A stretch of DNA of 64,000 nt from Pseudomonadales bacterium (GCA_024234635.1 JACKNX010000008.1:62001-126000), one strand, 5' to 3'. Shown: positions 26,552 to 35,135, counted from the stretch's first letter. Notes: generated by a model not told the origin, from the sequence alone. Made by a program: numbers and translations.

Positions 26552-27775
26552 ATGCCGCTCTTCCGTCCCCAGGCACTTGCCGCGTTGTCCATGCCCCCGG
26601 CGGGCGAGTGTCTGCCACCGCGCCCTCCCGGGTGGCGGGCCGGTCTGACGCTGGCCATCCTGCTGCTGCTCGCCGTGATTCTGTGCCTTCGCGTGATCGA
26701 GCTGCCGCGCGTCGTGCACGCCACCGGTCGCCTGGTGCCGAGGGACGGACTGCTGCGCCTGCCGGCGGGCGCCGACGGCTACGCGATGCACGTCGCCGTG
26801 CGGCGCGGTGACCGCGTGCGCGCAGGCCAGCCACTGTTTACGGTGACCGCCGATATCGATCCAAACGCCGGTGCCATCGGCGCCGTACACGAAGCGCTGC
26901 GCGCCGAAGCACAGGCGATCGACCGTCGACTGGATGCCACCCGGCAACTGCGCGTGCTGCGCGTTGAACAGTACCGCCAGCAGCACCAGGACGAGCAGAC
27001 CCGTCTGGCGGCGCGGCAACAGGCGGTGGCCGTGCAGCAATCGCGCCTTCAGCGGGCACGGTCAACCGAGGGCACGCTGGAAGCGGGGCACGCACGCGGC
27101 GTCGTTACCACGCTGGAGCGCGACCAGGCCACCGCCAGCCGCCTGGAACACGAAGCCGCCCTCACGGAACTGAACGAGCGTCTCGGCGTTCAGGCCGCCA
27201 GGATCGCGGCTCTGCCGCGCGAGGAAGCCAGCGCGCTGGCGGAACTGGATGCCATGCTGGCCGCGCTGACACAGCAGCGCCGCGCGCTCGACCAGCGACG
27301 CGGCGAGCTGGCGCTGAATCGCCGCCATACCGTGCGCTCACCTGTGAACGGCGTTGTGCTCAAGGTGCACCTCAGGGAGGGCGAACCGGTATCTGCGCGC
27401 ATGCAACCGCTGACGCTGCTCGCGGATGACAGTCCGCTCGAGGCGAATCTTGTCGTGCCCGCGGCCGCTCTCGGCTTCGTGCGCGCCGGCAGCGCGGTGC
27501 ATCTGCACCTGGAGCCGTTTCCGCATCAGAAGTTCGGCACGCTGGCCGCCGAAGTGCGTGAAACCACACCGGTAATCGACAGCGGGCCGGACGGCGATGG
27601 CCAGCCGGGGTTCCGGGTTGTGGCCACACCACGCCTCGACCACATGGCCTTCAACGGCATGCGCTGGCCGCTGCTACCGGACATGCGGCTCACGGCGGAA
27701 ATAATGCTGGAACGGCGCATGGCATGGGAGTGGTTGTTCGAACCGCTGCTCGCCATCGCCCGACGATACGCATGA
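26552..27775 (+). CDS. HlyD-family membrane fusion protein for peptide/protein export
   Basis: About 407 residues. One membrane segment (LTLAILLLLAVILCLRVI, about 31-48) near the N-terminus is followed by a lipoyl half-motif and a long coiled coil rich in Gln, Arg and Ala (about 105-250). The second lipoyl half is TVRSPVNGVVLKVHLREGEPV (near 266-286), typical of HlyD adaptors. It overlaps the next gene, a C39 peptidase-containing ABC transporter, by 4 bp (ATGA). The two should form a type I-like secretion channel with an outer-membrane protein such as TolC encoded elsewhere. The start at 26552 has no convincing ribosome site, and an internal ATG at 26591 is an alternative. Confidence 0.88.
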   Translation: MPLFRPQALAALSMPPAGECLPPRPPGWRAGLTLAILLLLAVILCLRVIELPRVVHATGRLVPRDGLLRLPAGADGYAMHVAVRRGDRVRAGQPLFTVTADIDPNAGAIGAVHEALRAEAQAIDRRLDATRQLRVLRVEQYRQQHQDEQTRLAARQQAVAVQQSRLQRARSTEGTLEAGHARGVVTTLERDQATASRLEHEAALTELNERLGVQAARIAALPREEASALAELDAMLAALTQQRRALDQRRGELALNRRHTVRSPVNGVVLKVHLREGEPVSARMQPLTLLADDSPLEANLVVPAAALGFVRAGSAVHLHLEPFPHQKFGTLAAEVRETTPVIDSGPDGDGQPGFRVVATPRLDHMAFNGMRWPLLPDMRLTAEIMLERRMAWEWLFEPLLAIARRYA

Positions 27776-29916
27776 TCCGACGACGCGTACCCGTGATTCT
27801 GCAGGTCGAGAGCGCCGAGTGCGCCTTGGCGGCCTTGTGCATGGTGGCCGGTGCGCATGGGCACGCGCTCAGGCTGCGGGAGGCTCGTCAGCAGTTCAGT
27901 CTGTCCCTGCGGGGCGCTACAGTGGCGGACGTGCTGTCGATGGGCGCACGGCTCAATCTGCACGGCCGTGCACTGCGGCTCGAACCGCGGGAGATGCGCG
28001 AACTGCGGCTGCCGGCCATTCTGCATTGGGAAATGAACCACTTCGTGGTACTTACGCGCGTTACCCGCCGCGCACTGCTGATCCATGATCCGGCCACCGG
28101 TCGCCGCCGCGTGCCCATGCAGGAAGTGGATCGCAAGTTCACCGGTATTGCGGTGGAAATGTCACCGGCACCGGACTTCCGCCCTCACTCAGGCCAGACT
28201 CCGCTGTCGCTGACAAGTGTCATGGCCGGCGTACCCGGGTTGACGGGGTTGGTGGGTGGGCTGGTGCTGCTGTCGCTGGTCATCGATGGTCTGGGCCTGC
28301 TGGTGCCGTACGTCTTCCAGCGTCTGGTAGACGATGTCCTGGCAAGCCAGGACACTGCGCTGTTGCTGGCGATCTGCGCCGGCATGGCCATGCTCGTTGT
28401 ATTCGACAGCCTGTTGAAAGCCTTCCGGCAATGGTGCATCGACACTACCGGCGCCTACGTGGGACAACGGCTGGTCGAGTCGCTTACCCATCATCTGTTT
28501 CACCTGCCGCTCGCGTGGTTCGAGCGCCGGCATGTCGGTGACGTGCTGTCCCGGCTGGATTCGCTCCACGCGGTACAGGCAGCCTTCACAACCACCCTGG
28601 CCGGCCTGCTGGTTGACGGTATCGTCGTGCTGCTCACGGCAACCGCGCTGTTTCTCTACGACACGGCGCTTGCCTGGCTGGCAGTGGGCGGGGTCATCAT
28701 CGTGCTCTGCCTCAGGTTATGCCTCTATCCACGCCAGCACCGCCTGCAGGACGAATTGCTTGGTGACCAGGCAAAGGAGCGTTCGCACCTGATCGAATCG
28801 CTGCGGGCCATGCCGGGTATCCGCAGCGTGAACGGCGAGTCCGCGCGGCTGACACAATGGCGTGCGCGCTACGCCCGGCTCCTGGACTCCGGCCTGCGCC
28901 TCGCGCGTTTCAATGTCGAAGTCAACGGCGTGGAAGAACTGGTGCAGGGCCTTGTGTACGTCACCCTGGTCTGGCTCGCCGCCTCCCATGTCCTGGCCGA
29001 TCCCACAGCGTTCACTCTCGGCATGCTGTTTGCGTTCATGGCGTATCGCGCGCAATTCACCGAACGCGCCGCGCGGCTCGTCGACCACGTCATGGCACTA
29101 CGTCTGCTCGAACTGCACAGGGAGCGCATCGCCGACATTGTCATGCAACCGGTCGACCCGCAGGCAGGTCCAACCCACAGGGAGATTCCGCTGGAAGGGC
29201 CCCTGCATCTGCACGATGTGGGTTATCGGTACGCGGCCAGCGAACCCTGGGTGCTGCGTCACGTCACCCTGACCCTTCCCGAAAACCGGATGACGGCAAT
29301 CATCGGTCCGTCGGGTGCCGGCAAGACGACGCTGATGAAGCTCCTGCTGGGCGTGTATGTCCCCGACGAAGGCACGCTCACCGTGGATTCGGCCCCCCTG
29401 TGCGGCGACAACGCAAGGGCCTGGCGTCAGCTGGCGGGCGTGGTACTGCAGGACGATCAGCTCGTCACCGGCACGATTGCGGACAACATCGCGTTCCTCT
29501 CCCGCAACCTCGACTTCGCCGCGGTGGAGGCAGCCGCGCGCCTGGCCGGCATCCACGACGAGATTCGTGCCCTGCCCATGGGCTATCTGAGCCTGGTGGG
29601 AGATATGGGCACATCACTGTCCGCGGGACAGAAGCAGCGCCTGCTCATCGCCCGCGCACTTTATGCCCGGCCGTCCGCCATCTTCCTGGACGAGGGCTCG
29701 GCGCACCTCGACCCCAACAGCGAACAGCATCTGGCCGGTGTACTGCGTACGCTGCCCGTGACACGGGTGGTGATCGCACATCGACCGGCACTGGCCATGG
29801 CGGCCGACCTGGTGCTGGAAGTCGCTGGCGGCGGCGTCCGCGACGTCACCACGGAATGGCGTCAGGCGATGGCCGCGGCGTCACCGGCCCTGCAGTTCAT
29901 GACCGCAGCGAAGTGA
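27772..29916 (+). CDS. Peptidase-containing ABC transporter (C39 protease, double-glycine type)
   Basis: About 714 residues in the order C39 peptidase (1-130), six-helix transmembrane domain (150-430) and ATPase (470-700). The catalytic triad is complete: Cys17 in VESAECALAAL, His90 in WEMNHFVVL and Asp106 in IHDPATG. The ATPase has GPSGAGKTT (near 509), LSAGQKQRL (near 615) and Walker B AIFLDEGSAHLD. Such transporters cut leader peptides after a double-glycine site and export the product. The ATG overlaps the upstream HlyD stop. No precursor peptide with a clear GG leader was found next to it, so its cargo is unknown. Confidence 0.93.
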   Translation: MIRRRVPVILQVESAECALAALCMVAGAHGHALRLREARQQFSLSLRGATVADVLSMGARLNLHGRALRLEPREMRELRLPAILHWEMNHFVVLTRVTRRALLIHDPATGRRRVPMQEVDRKFTGIAVEMSPAPDFRPHSGQTPLSLTSVMAGVPGLTGLVGGLVLLSLVIDGLGLLVPYVFQRLVDDVLASQDTALLLAICAGMAMLVVFDSLLKAFRQWCIDTTGAYVGQRLVESLTHHLFHLPLAWFERRHVGDVLSRLDSLHAVQAAFTTTLAGLLVDGIVVLLTATALFLYDTALAWLAVGGVIIVLCLRLCLYPRQHRLQDELLGDQAKERSHLIESLRAMPGIRSVNGESARLTQWRARYARLLDSGLRLARFNVEVNGVEELVQGLVYVTLVWLAASHVLADPTAFTLGMLFAFMAYRAQFTERAARLVDHVMALRLLELHRERIADIVMQPVDPQAGPTHREIPLEGPLHLHDVGYRYAASEPWVLRHVTLTLPENRMTAIIGPSGAGKTTLMKLLLGVYVPDEGTLTVDSAPLCGDNARAWRQLAGVVLQDDQLVTGTIADNIAFLSRNLDFAAVEAAARLAGIHDEIRALPMGYLSLVGDMGTSLSAGQKQRLLIARALYARPSAIFLDEGSAHLDPNSEQHLAGVLRTLPVTRVVIAHRPALAMAADLVLEVAGGGVRDVTTEWRQAMAAASPALQFMTAAK

Positions 29917-29955
29917 TGGCCCCTTCGGCACCGACAGGAGGCAATCGCGCCTCCC

Positions 29956-30288
29956 CTACTGCGCGTCATCCCGCGCCGCGTCCCCGATCGCATCGGCCTC
30001 GCCGTAGGCACCCGCGCGAACAGGGCCATGCTGGCGCTCCCCGTCGCGCATCCGCGCCAGCGCTTCGTCTTCTGACAACCCCACGAACGCCGCGAAGGCA
30101 AGCAGCCTCTGTCCGCCGACACCCAGGACATGCAGCAGGCCGATATCCGCCGCGCCGAGCGCACTCCGCTGCGCCGCCGTCAGCGGCAGGCAATCGAGGG
30201 CAGCGGCGCGATCGAGGCGCCACAGACGCTGCAACGACGCGTCGTTGGACAACTGATCCAACGCACGCTGAAGCTGTCGAATGGTCAC
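29956..30288 (-). CDS. LigA-like small protein (protocatechuate 4,5-dioxygenase alpha-subunit fold)
   Basis: About 110 residues. The pattern TIRQLQRALDQLSNDASLQRLWRLDRAAALDCLPLTAAQRSALGAADIGLLHVLGV (residues 2-57) matches the helical LigA domain that pairs with LigB in extradiol dioxygenases, with the short DPxL..F.xDP..AL..xPLT..E..AL..GD pattern. No LigB gene is in the window. The C-terminal 30 residues are Asp/Glu/Arg-rich and poorly ordered. GTG start overlaps the aldehyde dehydrogenase stop by 4 bp (GTGA), so it is translationally coupled to that gene. Similar free-standing domains also occur in other contexts, so a role in a dioxygenase is only one option. Confidence 0.68.
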   Translation of the reverse strand: MTIRQLQRALDQLSNDASLQRLWRLDRAAALDCLPLTAAQRSALGAADIGLLHVLGVGGQRLLAFAAFVGLSEDEALARMRDGERQHGPVRAGAYGEADAIGDAARDDAQ

Positions 30289-31853
30289 GCCGTCCCGAGC
30301 TTCGGCACGGCATGGGTGCCAAGCGCCACGCAGACGTTTTTCGTTTCCATGTAGAAGTCGAAACTGTAATCGCCACCGTCGCGACCGATACCACTGGCCT
30401 TCATTCCACCGAATGGCGAAGGCAGGTGCCTGTTGTTCTCGGAATTCACCCATACCATGCCGGCGTCGAGGTCGCGCGCCAGACGCAGCGAGCGGCCGAC
30501 ATCCGCCGTCCACAGGTAGGCCGCCAGGCCATAGGCGACACCGTTCGCCCTGGCCAGCGCATCGGCTTCATCCACGAATGGCATCACCGTGAGTACGGGG
30601 CCGAATATTTCTTCCTGTGCAATCGCCATGGACGCCGCGGCGCCGGTAATCAGTGTCGGCTCCACATAGTTCCCCTGGGTGAGTGTGCGGGAGGACCGCC
30701 CGCCAACGGCCACCGTGGCGCCTTCGCGTCGGGCAACATCAAAGTAGCCACAGACTTTCGCCAGATGCCGGGAATGGATGAGAGGACCGATCTCCGTGGC
30801 CGGATCGAGCGGATGTCCGACCTTCAGCTGCCGGACACGCGCTTCCAGCCGCGCGACGAAGGCGTCGTGAATCGACGCCTGCACCAGCAACCGGCTGGAG
30901 GATGTGCAGCGTTCGCCGTTGAGGCTGTAGATCATGAACACCACGGCATCCAGCGCGCGGTCGAGATCCGCATCGTCGAACACGATCACCGGATTCTTGC
31001 CGCCGAGTTCGAAATGCACCCGTTTCAGGGTCGGCGCGCCCTGCGCCATGATGGCGCTGCCGGTCGCGCTCTCGCCAACGAACGCCACCGCCTTGATGGC
31101 TGGATGCATGGTGAGCGCCTTCCCTGCCTGTTCACCGATCCCGTGCACGGTATTGAGCACACCCGGCGGCAATCCGGCCTCGTGCGCGATTTCCACGAGC
31201 ATCTGTGCGGTCAGCGGCGACCACTCCGCCGGCTTGTGCACCACCGTACATCCCGCTGCCAGGGCGGGCGCAATTTTCCAGGTGGACAGCATGAACGGCG
31301 TATTCCAGGGCGTGATGACGCCCACCGGCCCGATAGGCTGACGCAACGTGTAGTTCAGATGCTCGTCCGCGGGTAACGACAGGCCGTCACGCGCTGCCGG
31401 TGCCCGATCCGCGAAGAAACGGAAATTTTCGGCGCCACGCAACGCCGCCTTGCTCATGAACCGCAGGGCCTGACCGGTATCCATGCACTCCACCAGTGCA
31501 ATATCCCTGGCCCGGGCCTCGATGGCGTCGGCAATGCGATGCAGCAGCGCACGCCGGCGGTCGCCCGGCATGTCACGCCACGCAGGAAACGCCGCGGCGG
31601 CCGCCTGACACGCCAGGTCTACCTCGGCGTCGCCGCCGGAAGCCACTTCGCCCAGTGCCGTGTTATCAACGGGTGAAACGTTGGTGAACGTGGCCCCCGA
31701 ACCCGCATGGGCAATACCGTTGATGAAATGCGGTAGCGGCGATGCCGCCAACCGCGCCAGCAGCTGGCGTGCTTCGTGTTCGTTGGATGCCAGTGGCGTG
31801 GAAGTCTGCATGTGCTGGAACCAGCTCGTTTGTGTTGCGGGAGACCGTTTCAT
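30285..31853 (-). CDS. 5-carboxymethyl-2-hydroxymuconate semialdehyde dehydrogenase-like (HpaE-like) aldehyde dehydrogenase
   Basis: About 522 residues (or 508 if translation starts at ATG 31811). The NAD and catalytic motifs of the ALDH superfamily are all present: GVITPWNTPFMLSTWKIAPALAAGCTVVHKPAEWSPLTA (near 177-215), AFVGESATGSAIM (near 256), the catalytic Glu in FELGGKNPVIVF (near 279) and the catalytic Cys in LNGERCTSSSR (near 313). The N-terminal GHFING/VSPVDNTALGEVASG pattern places it near HpaE and 2-hydroxymuconate-semialdehyde dehydrogenases. It would oxidise the ring-fission aldehyde. It is transcribed divergently from the cytochrome b561-YceI gene and coupled to the LigA-like gene. 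Confidence 0.88.
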   Translation of the reverse strand: MKRSPATQTSWFQHMQTSTPLASNEHEARQLLARLAASPLPHFINGIAHAGSGATFTNVSPVDNTALGEVASGGDAEVDLACQAAAAAFPAWRDMPGDRRRALLHRIADAIEARARDIALVECMDTGQALRFMSKAALRGAENFRFFADRAPAARDGLSLPADEHLNYTLRQPIGPVGVITPWNTPFMLSTWKIAPALAAGCTVVHKPAEWSPLTAQMLVEIAHEAGLPPGVLNTVHGIGEQAGKALTMHPAIKAVAFVGESATGSAIMAQGAPTLKRVHFELGGKNPVIVFDDADLDRALDAVVFMIYSLNGERCTSSSRLLVQASIHDAFVARLEARVRQLKVGHPLDPATEIGPLIHSRHLAKVCGYFDVARREGATVAVGGRSSRTLTQGNYVEPTLITGAAASMAIAQEEIFGPVLTVMPFVDEADALARANGVAYGLAAYLWTADVGRSLRLARDLDAGMVWVNSENNRHLPSPFGGMKASGIGRDGGDYSFDFYMETKNVCVALGTHAVPKLGTA

Positions 31854-32030
31854 ACACTCCGGCCTTCGCCACGGTCAAGCCGCGCCGGGAATATCCACCC
31901 CGCAGATTCCAACACGGCAGCCGACGCAGACGACACAATCCCGGACCGGACGCCCCATGGGGAGGTACCGCCTGTGGCAGCGGGTGGCTGGCGTGCGATG
32001 CGGGCTAACACGAAGAAGCAAGGATGGAGC

Positions 32031-33194
32031 ATGGCCCCAGCACCCTCGACGTATACCGAATTTTCGCGCCTGCTGCACTGGCTGATCGCCGCGCTGATCG
32101 TGCTGCAGTACGTACTGGCCAATCTCGCGGAGAACGCGCCGGGCGATCTTGCCGAACTTGCCATGCTGGCCAAACACAAGTCCGTGGGCATGACCATTCT
32201 CATGCTGGCAATCGTTCGACTTGGCTGGCGTTTCCGGGCCGGGGCTCCCCCATTGCCGGCAACGATGTCCCGCTGGCAGGCACGGCTCGCTGCCGGTACG
32301 CACGGCCTGTTGTACGCGCTTCTGTTCGCCCTGCCGCTCAGCGGCTGGCTGCTGTCCTCTTCCGCCGCGTTCTCCGTAAGCTGGTTCAATCTGTTCTCCT
32401 TCCCGGATCTGGTGTCGCCCAGCAAAGCGAACACCCATTTCTATCACGACGTGCACGAAGTCTGCGCCAAACTGCTCTTCCTGCTCGCCCTGCTGCACAT
32501 CATTGCCGCCGTCAAACACGCAGTGGTGGACAAGGACGGGGTGCTGCGGCGGATGCTTTCATGGGTCTCCGTTGGCGTATTTGTCGTCGCACTGGCCGCA
32601 GGCATCCTGCTGCTTGGCAGGCACGACAACGGTGCGACAGAGCCGGTGCACACCAGTGCGGGGGAACCGGTCGCCGGCAACGGCCTGACCCTGCCACCGT
32701 CCACGCTTACTCCCTGGACCGTGGACTCCGCCCGCAGCGAAATCCGCTTTTCCGGCGACCAGGCCGGGGCGCCGTTTTCCGGCACCTGGCCGAACTGGCA
32801 CGGCACCATCCGTTTCGATCCCGAGAATCTGTCCCAAAGCCAGGCGGAGATTGTGGTGGACACCGCAACGCCCGCCACGGGCAACCCGGACCGCGATGCG
32901 ACGATGACCGGCAGCGACTGGTTCGACAGCACCCGTTATCCCACCGCTACCTACCGCTCGGCGGATATCCGCGCTGACGGTGACGGGTATGTCGCAGAAG
33001 GCGAACTGACCATACGCGACATGCGGTATCCGCTGTCGCTCCGCTTTTCCTACAGCACGGCGCACGGCGAACACATCCTTGACGGCAGTACCAGCATTGA
33101 CCGCCTGGCCATCGGACTCGGGACGGGTGACTGGGTGGATACAAGCTGGGTGGGCCAGATGGTCCCCGTGACCTTTCATGTCATTGGCCGTTGA
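32031..33194 (+). CDS. Cytochrome b561 domain fused to YceI domain
   Basis: About 387 residues. Residues 1-175 hold four membrane helices with histidines placed as b-haem ligands (LLHW near 12, AKHKSVG near 48, AGTHGLLYALLFALPLSGW near 86, HDVHEVCAKLLFLLALLHI near 137-155). A fifth segment near 185 leads to the periplasm, and residues about 220-385 form a YceI lipid-binding barrel (DPENLSQSQAEIVVDTATPATGNPDRDATMTGSDWFDSTRYPTATYRS). The fusion implies the quinone- or isoprenoid-binding barrel is tethered to the redox module. AAGGA stands 6 nt before ATG 32031. It shares 17 bp with the next gene. Confidence 0.87.
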   Translation: MAPAPSTYTEFSRLLHWLIAALIVLQYVLANLAENAPGDLAELAMLAKHKSVGMTILMLAIVRLGWRFRAGAPPLPATMSRWQARLAAGTHGLLYALLFALPLSGWLLSSSAAFSVSWFNLFSFPDLVSPSKANTHFYHDVHEVCAKLLFLLALLHIIAAVKHAVVDKDGVLRRMLSWVSVGVFVVALAAGILLLGRHDNGATEPVHTSAGEPVAGNGLTLPPSTLTPWTVDSARSEIRFSGDQAGAPFSGTWPNWHGTIRFDPENLSQSQAEIVVDTATPATGNPDRDATMTGSDWFDSTRYPTATYRSADIRADGDGYVAEGELTIRDMRYPLSLRFSYSTAHGEHILDGSTSIDRLAIGLGTGDWVDTSWVGQMVPVTFHVIGR

Positions 33195-33723
33195 CACGCA
33201 GATGAACGATATGGGCACTCTGGTACTGGGGGTAAACTGGCTGCTGTGCGCCATCTTCCTGCACGCGGTCGACCACAAGTTACGCGCACCGATGCGTTTC
33301 ACCGCCATCCTTGCCGCCTACAAGGTGATGCCCGAGTCACTGGTACCACTTGCGGCGCGACTGGTGATGCTGCTGGAGTGTCTCACCGTGCTTGCCACCC
33401 TGTTCGCCTGGCCATGGGGATTGCCGGTGGCCGCGGCGCTGCTTCTGGTCTACGCCTTCGCGATGGCCGTGAACAAGGCGCGAGGGCGTGCCTACATCGA
33501 CTGCGGCTGTGGCGATACGCCAACCCCGCTGTCTACGAGCCTGCTGGTGCGCAATGGCATACTCGTTACGCTGGCCATGGCCGCCTCGATGCTGCATGGC
33601 ACCAGCAGCTTCACGCCCCTTGGCTGGCTGGATATCGTCACCGCCGCCTTTGCCGCCGCGGCCGCCACCGGCCTGTACCTGGCATTCGAACAGATCCTGG
33701 CCAACAACGAATATCTGGATTGA
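33178..33723 (+). CDS. MauE/DoxX-like redox-associated membrane protein
   Basis: About 181 residues with four hydrophobic helices. It resembles MauE of the methylamine dehydrogenase operon in length, in LLCAIFLHAVDHKL in the first helix and in RAYIDCGCGDTPTPLS, where paired cysteines are conserved. MauE and its relatives support formation of disulfides or tryptophan-derived cofactors in periplasmic enzymes. The start could be ATG 33178 (overlapping the preceding gene by 17 bp) or ATG 33202. Neither has a good ribosome site. A MauD-like gene follows, but a repeat element lies between. No MauA/MauB subunit gene is in the window. Confidence 0.75.
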   Translation: MSLAVDTQMNDMGTLVLGVNWLLCAIFLHAVDHKLRAPMRFTAILAAYKVMPESLVPLAARLVMLLECLTVLATLFAWPWGLPVAAALLLVYAFAMAVNKARGRAYIDCGCGDTPTPLSTSLLVRNGILVTLAMAASMLHGTSSFTPLGWLDIVTAAFAAAAATGLYLAFEQILANNEYLD

Positions 33724-33786
33724 CGGCGATGCGGGAAATTTCTGGTAGTGTTCGCCCTCCAGGTCAGCCGTCAGGGCACGCTCAAA

Positions 33787-33920
33787 CAGGCTGCCGAATA
33801 TGCAGCCTGGAATGTCAGCCAGGGATGGCTGACCCGCAAATGCAGCGGAAAATGCTGCATCTGGCGCGAGTCGGCGAAGCCGACGACTGCTGAAACAAGT
33901 CCAGGAAGGGCGTTTTCAGC
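33787..33920 (-). repeat. Intergenic repeat element, copy 1
   Basis: About 134 bp. Read on the minus strand it runs GCTGAAAA ... TTTCAGC (a terminal hairpin) and then continues CGCTGCATTTGCGGGTCAG, CCATCCCTGG and CAGGCTGC, closely matching copy 2. The termini are themselves inverted repeats. It fills the gap between the MauE-like and MauD-like genes. Confidence 0.75.
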
Positions 33921-33935
33921 ATCCACTCATGGGTT

Positions 33936-33976
33936 GAAGTTCCATGCGCGACAGCGCTGGCAATCGCAATGTGGCC
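33936..33976 (+). repeat. Conserved flank next to element copy 1
   Basis: The 41 bp GAAGTTCCATGCGCGACAGC...GTGGCC recur with two differences at 34776-34816. Unlike the main element, this block is in the same orientation at both sites. Confidence 0.75.
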
Positions 33977-34017
33977 GCCGGCTGGCGGCACCGGATTGGC
34001 AACAAAGGTAGGTAGAC

Positions 34018-34629
34018 GTGGTCATCGCCGTCACACTGTTATGGATCGTCGTCATCGCCCTCGTCGCGGTGGTGGTGGCGCTCGCCCGTCAGATTGGCGT
34101 GCTGCACGAACGCATTGCGCCCGCCGGGGCGTTGATGGTCAATCAGCGAATTCGCGCCGGTGATGCGGCGCCCGCGGTAACGGTCACGACGCTGGATGGC
34201 GAGACGCTGACCGTTGGCGGCGAGGGTCAGCGCCAACTGCTGTTCTACCTGGCCCCGGATTGCCCGATCTGCAAAAGTCTGCTGCCCGTGCTGCGCTCGC
34301 TCGCGCGAGCCACGGACGATACCCGCGTGATCCTGCTCAGCGACGGCGACGACGAACAGACCCATCGCGCCTACGTGAAAGCCAATGAACTCGACCGTTT
34401 TCCATATGCGTTGTCGGAAATCGCCGGGCGCACCTACGGCGTGGGCAAACTGCCCTACGCGGTGCTCGTCGATGCTGCAGGCAAGGTGGTATCACTCGGC
34501 ATCGTCAACTCCCGGGAACATCTTGAAAGCCTGTTTGAATCCGAACGCCTGGGTGTCGCCTCCATTCAGGACTACCTGCAGCGTCGTCAGGGGTCACCGG
34601 TGGAGACCTACGACCCCGCGGGTCACTAA
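34018..34629 (+). CDS. MauD-like thioredoxin-fold protein
   Basis: About 203 residues from GTG 34018, preceded by a weak AGGTAGGT. An N-terminal membrane anchor (VIAVTLLWIVVIALVAVVVAL, about 2-22) leads to a periplasmic thioredoxin domain with the CxxC-type active site APDCPICKSLLPVL (near 80-93) and cis-Pro region GKLPYAVLVDAAGKVVSLGIVNSREHLESLFE (near 143-174). MauD is required for maturation of methylamine dehydrogenase. The homologue here sits without MauA/MauB, so its client protein is unknown. Repeat element copies lie both before and after it. Confidence 0.8.
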   Translation: MVIAVTLLWIVVIALVAVVVALARQIGVLHERIAPAGALMVNQRIRAGDAAPAVTVTTLDGETLTVGGEGQRQLLFYLAPDCPICKSLLPVLRSLARATDDTRVILLSDGDDEQTHRAYVKANELDRFPYALSEIAGRTYGVGKLPYAVLVDAAGKVVSLGIVNSREHLESLFESERLGVASIQDYLQRRQGSPVETYDPAGH

Positions 34630-34632
34630 CAC

Positions 34633-34765
34633 GCTGAAAAAATCCCTGCTGGACGTGTTTCAGCGGTCGTTTGGTTCGCCTCCTCGCGTCAGATTCAGCG
34701 TTTTTCGCTGCACTTGCGGGCCAGCCATCCCTGGCTGGCCTGGCAGGCTGCTTTTTCAGCAGCCT
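34633..34765 (+). repeat. Intergenic repeat element, copy 2
   Basis: About 133 bp starting with the hairpin GCTGAAAA...TTTCAGC and containing CGCTGCACTTGCGGGCCAG, CCATCCCTGG and CAGGCTGC ... CAGCAGCCT. It is the inverted counterpart of copy 1 and lies directly after the MauD-like gene. Confidence 0.75.
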
Positions 34766-34775
34766 CTCAGGGAAC

Positions 34776-34816
34776 GAAGTGCCATGCGCGACAGCGCTGG
34801 CAATCGCAACGTGGCC
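34776..34816 (+). repeat. Conserved flank next to element copy 2
   Basis: 41 bp matching 33936-33976 in the same orientation, beginning GAAGTGCCATGCGCGACAGC. It separates the repeat from the cobalamin riboswitch region. Confidence 0.7.
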
Positions 34817-34924
34817 AGCTGCCAAGCCCTGTACCCAGTGCCTGCGGTTCGCGGCAGTCGCGGCGAAGCCACCCACACAATTCATGGAGAGGCCGGCCCG
34901 GATCGGTATACTGCGCGCCGTGGC

Positions 34925-35135
34925 GCATGGGGCGTCACGGATGTGAAGTGATCGGGAATCCGGTGCAACTCCGGAACTGTCCCCGCAACGGTAACCGGGA
35001 AATCGTCTCCTCCCGGCCAGGTGATGCCTCCACCGCACACCCGTCCGGAGAGCCCGTCCGCTCGCAACAGCGACACGGACACCAGAGCGGCCACTGCGTG
35101 AAGCGGGAAGGCCGGAGGCGAAGTCGACCAACCGG
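34925..35135 (+). promoter_or_regulatory. Cobalamin (AdoCbl) riboswitch
   Basis: The core signature is present in order: CACGGATGTGAAGTG (P2/P3 start, 34936-34950), the GGGAATCCGGTGCAACTCCGG hairpin segment, AACTGTCCCCGCAACGGTAAC (34975-34995), and the later GCCACTG (35090-35096) paired with GGGAAGGC (35105-35112). This matches the cobalamin riboswitch consensus. It lies in the 622-bp leader between the MauD-like and BtuB-like genes and is expected to switch the receptor off when cobalamin is abundant. The downstream expression platform was not folded in detail. Confidence 0.93.

Noticed and set aside
25835..27040. 401-codon minus-strand frame covering the tiny genes and the HlyD region
   Set aside because: Only its last 87 codons look protein-like; the upstream part is antisense to the HlyD gene, so only the short gene was kept.
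28857..31376. Long plus-strand frame (about 839 codons) across the exporter end and the aldehyde dehydrogenase
   Set aside because: It overlaps two genes with strong motifs on both strands and has Arg/Pro-rich noise composition.
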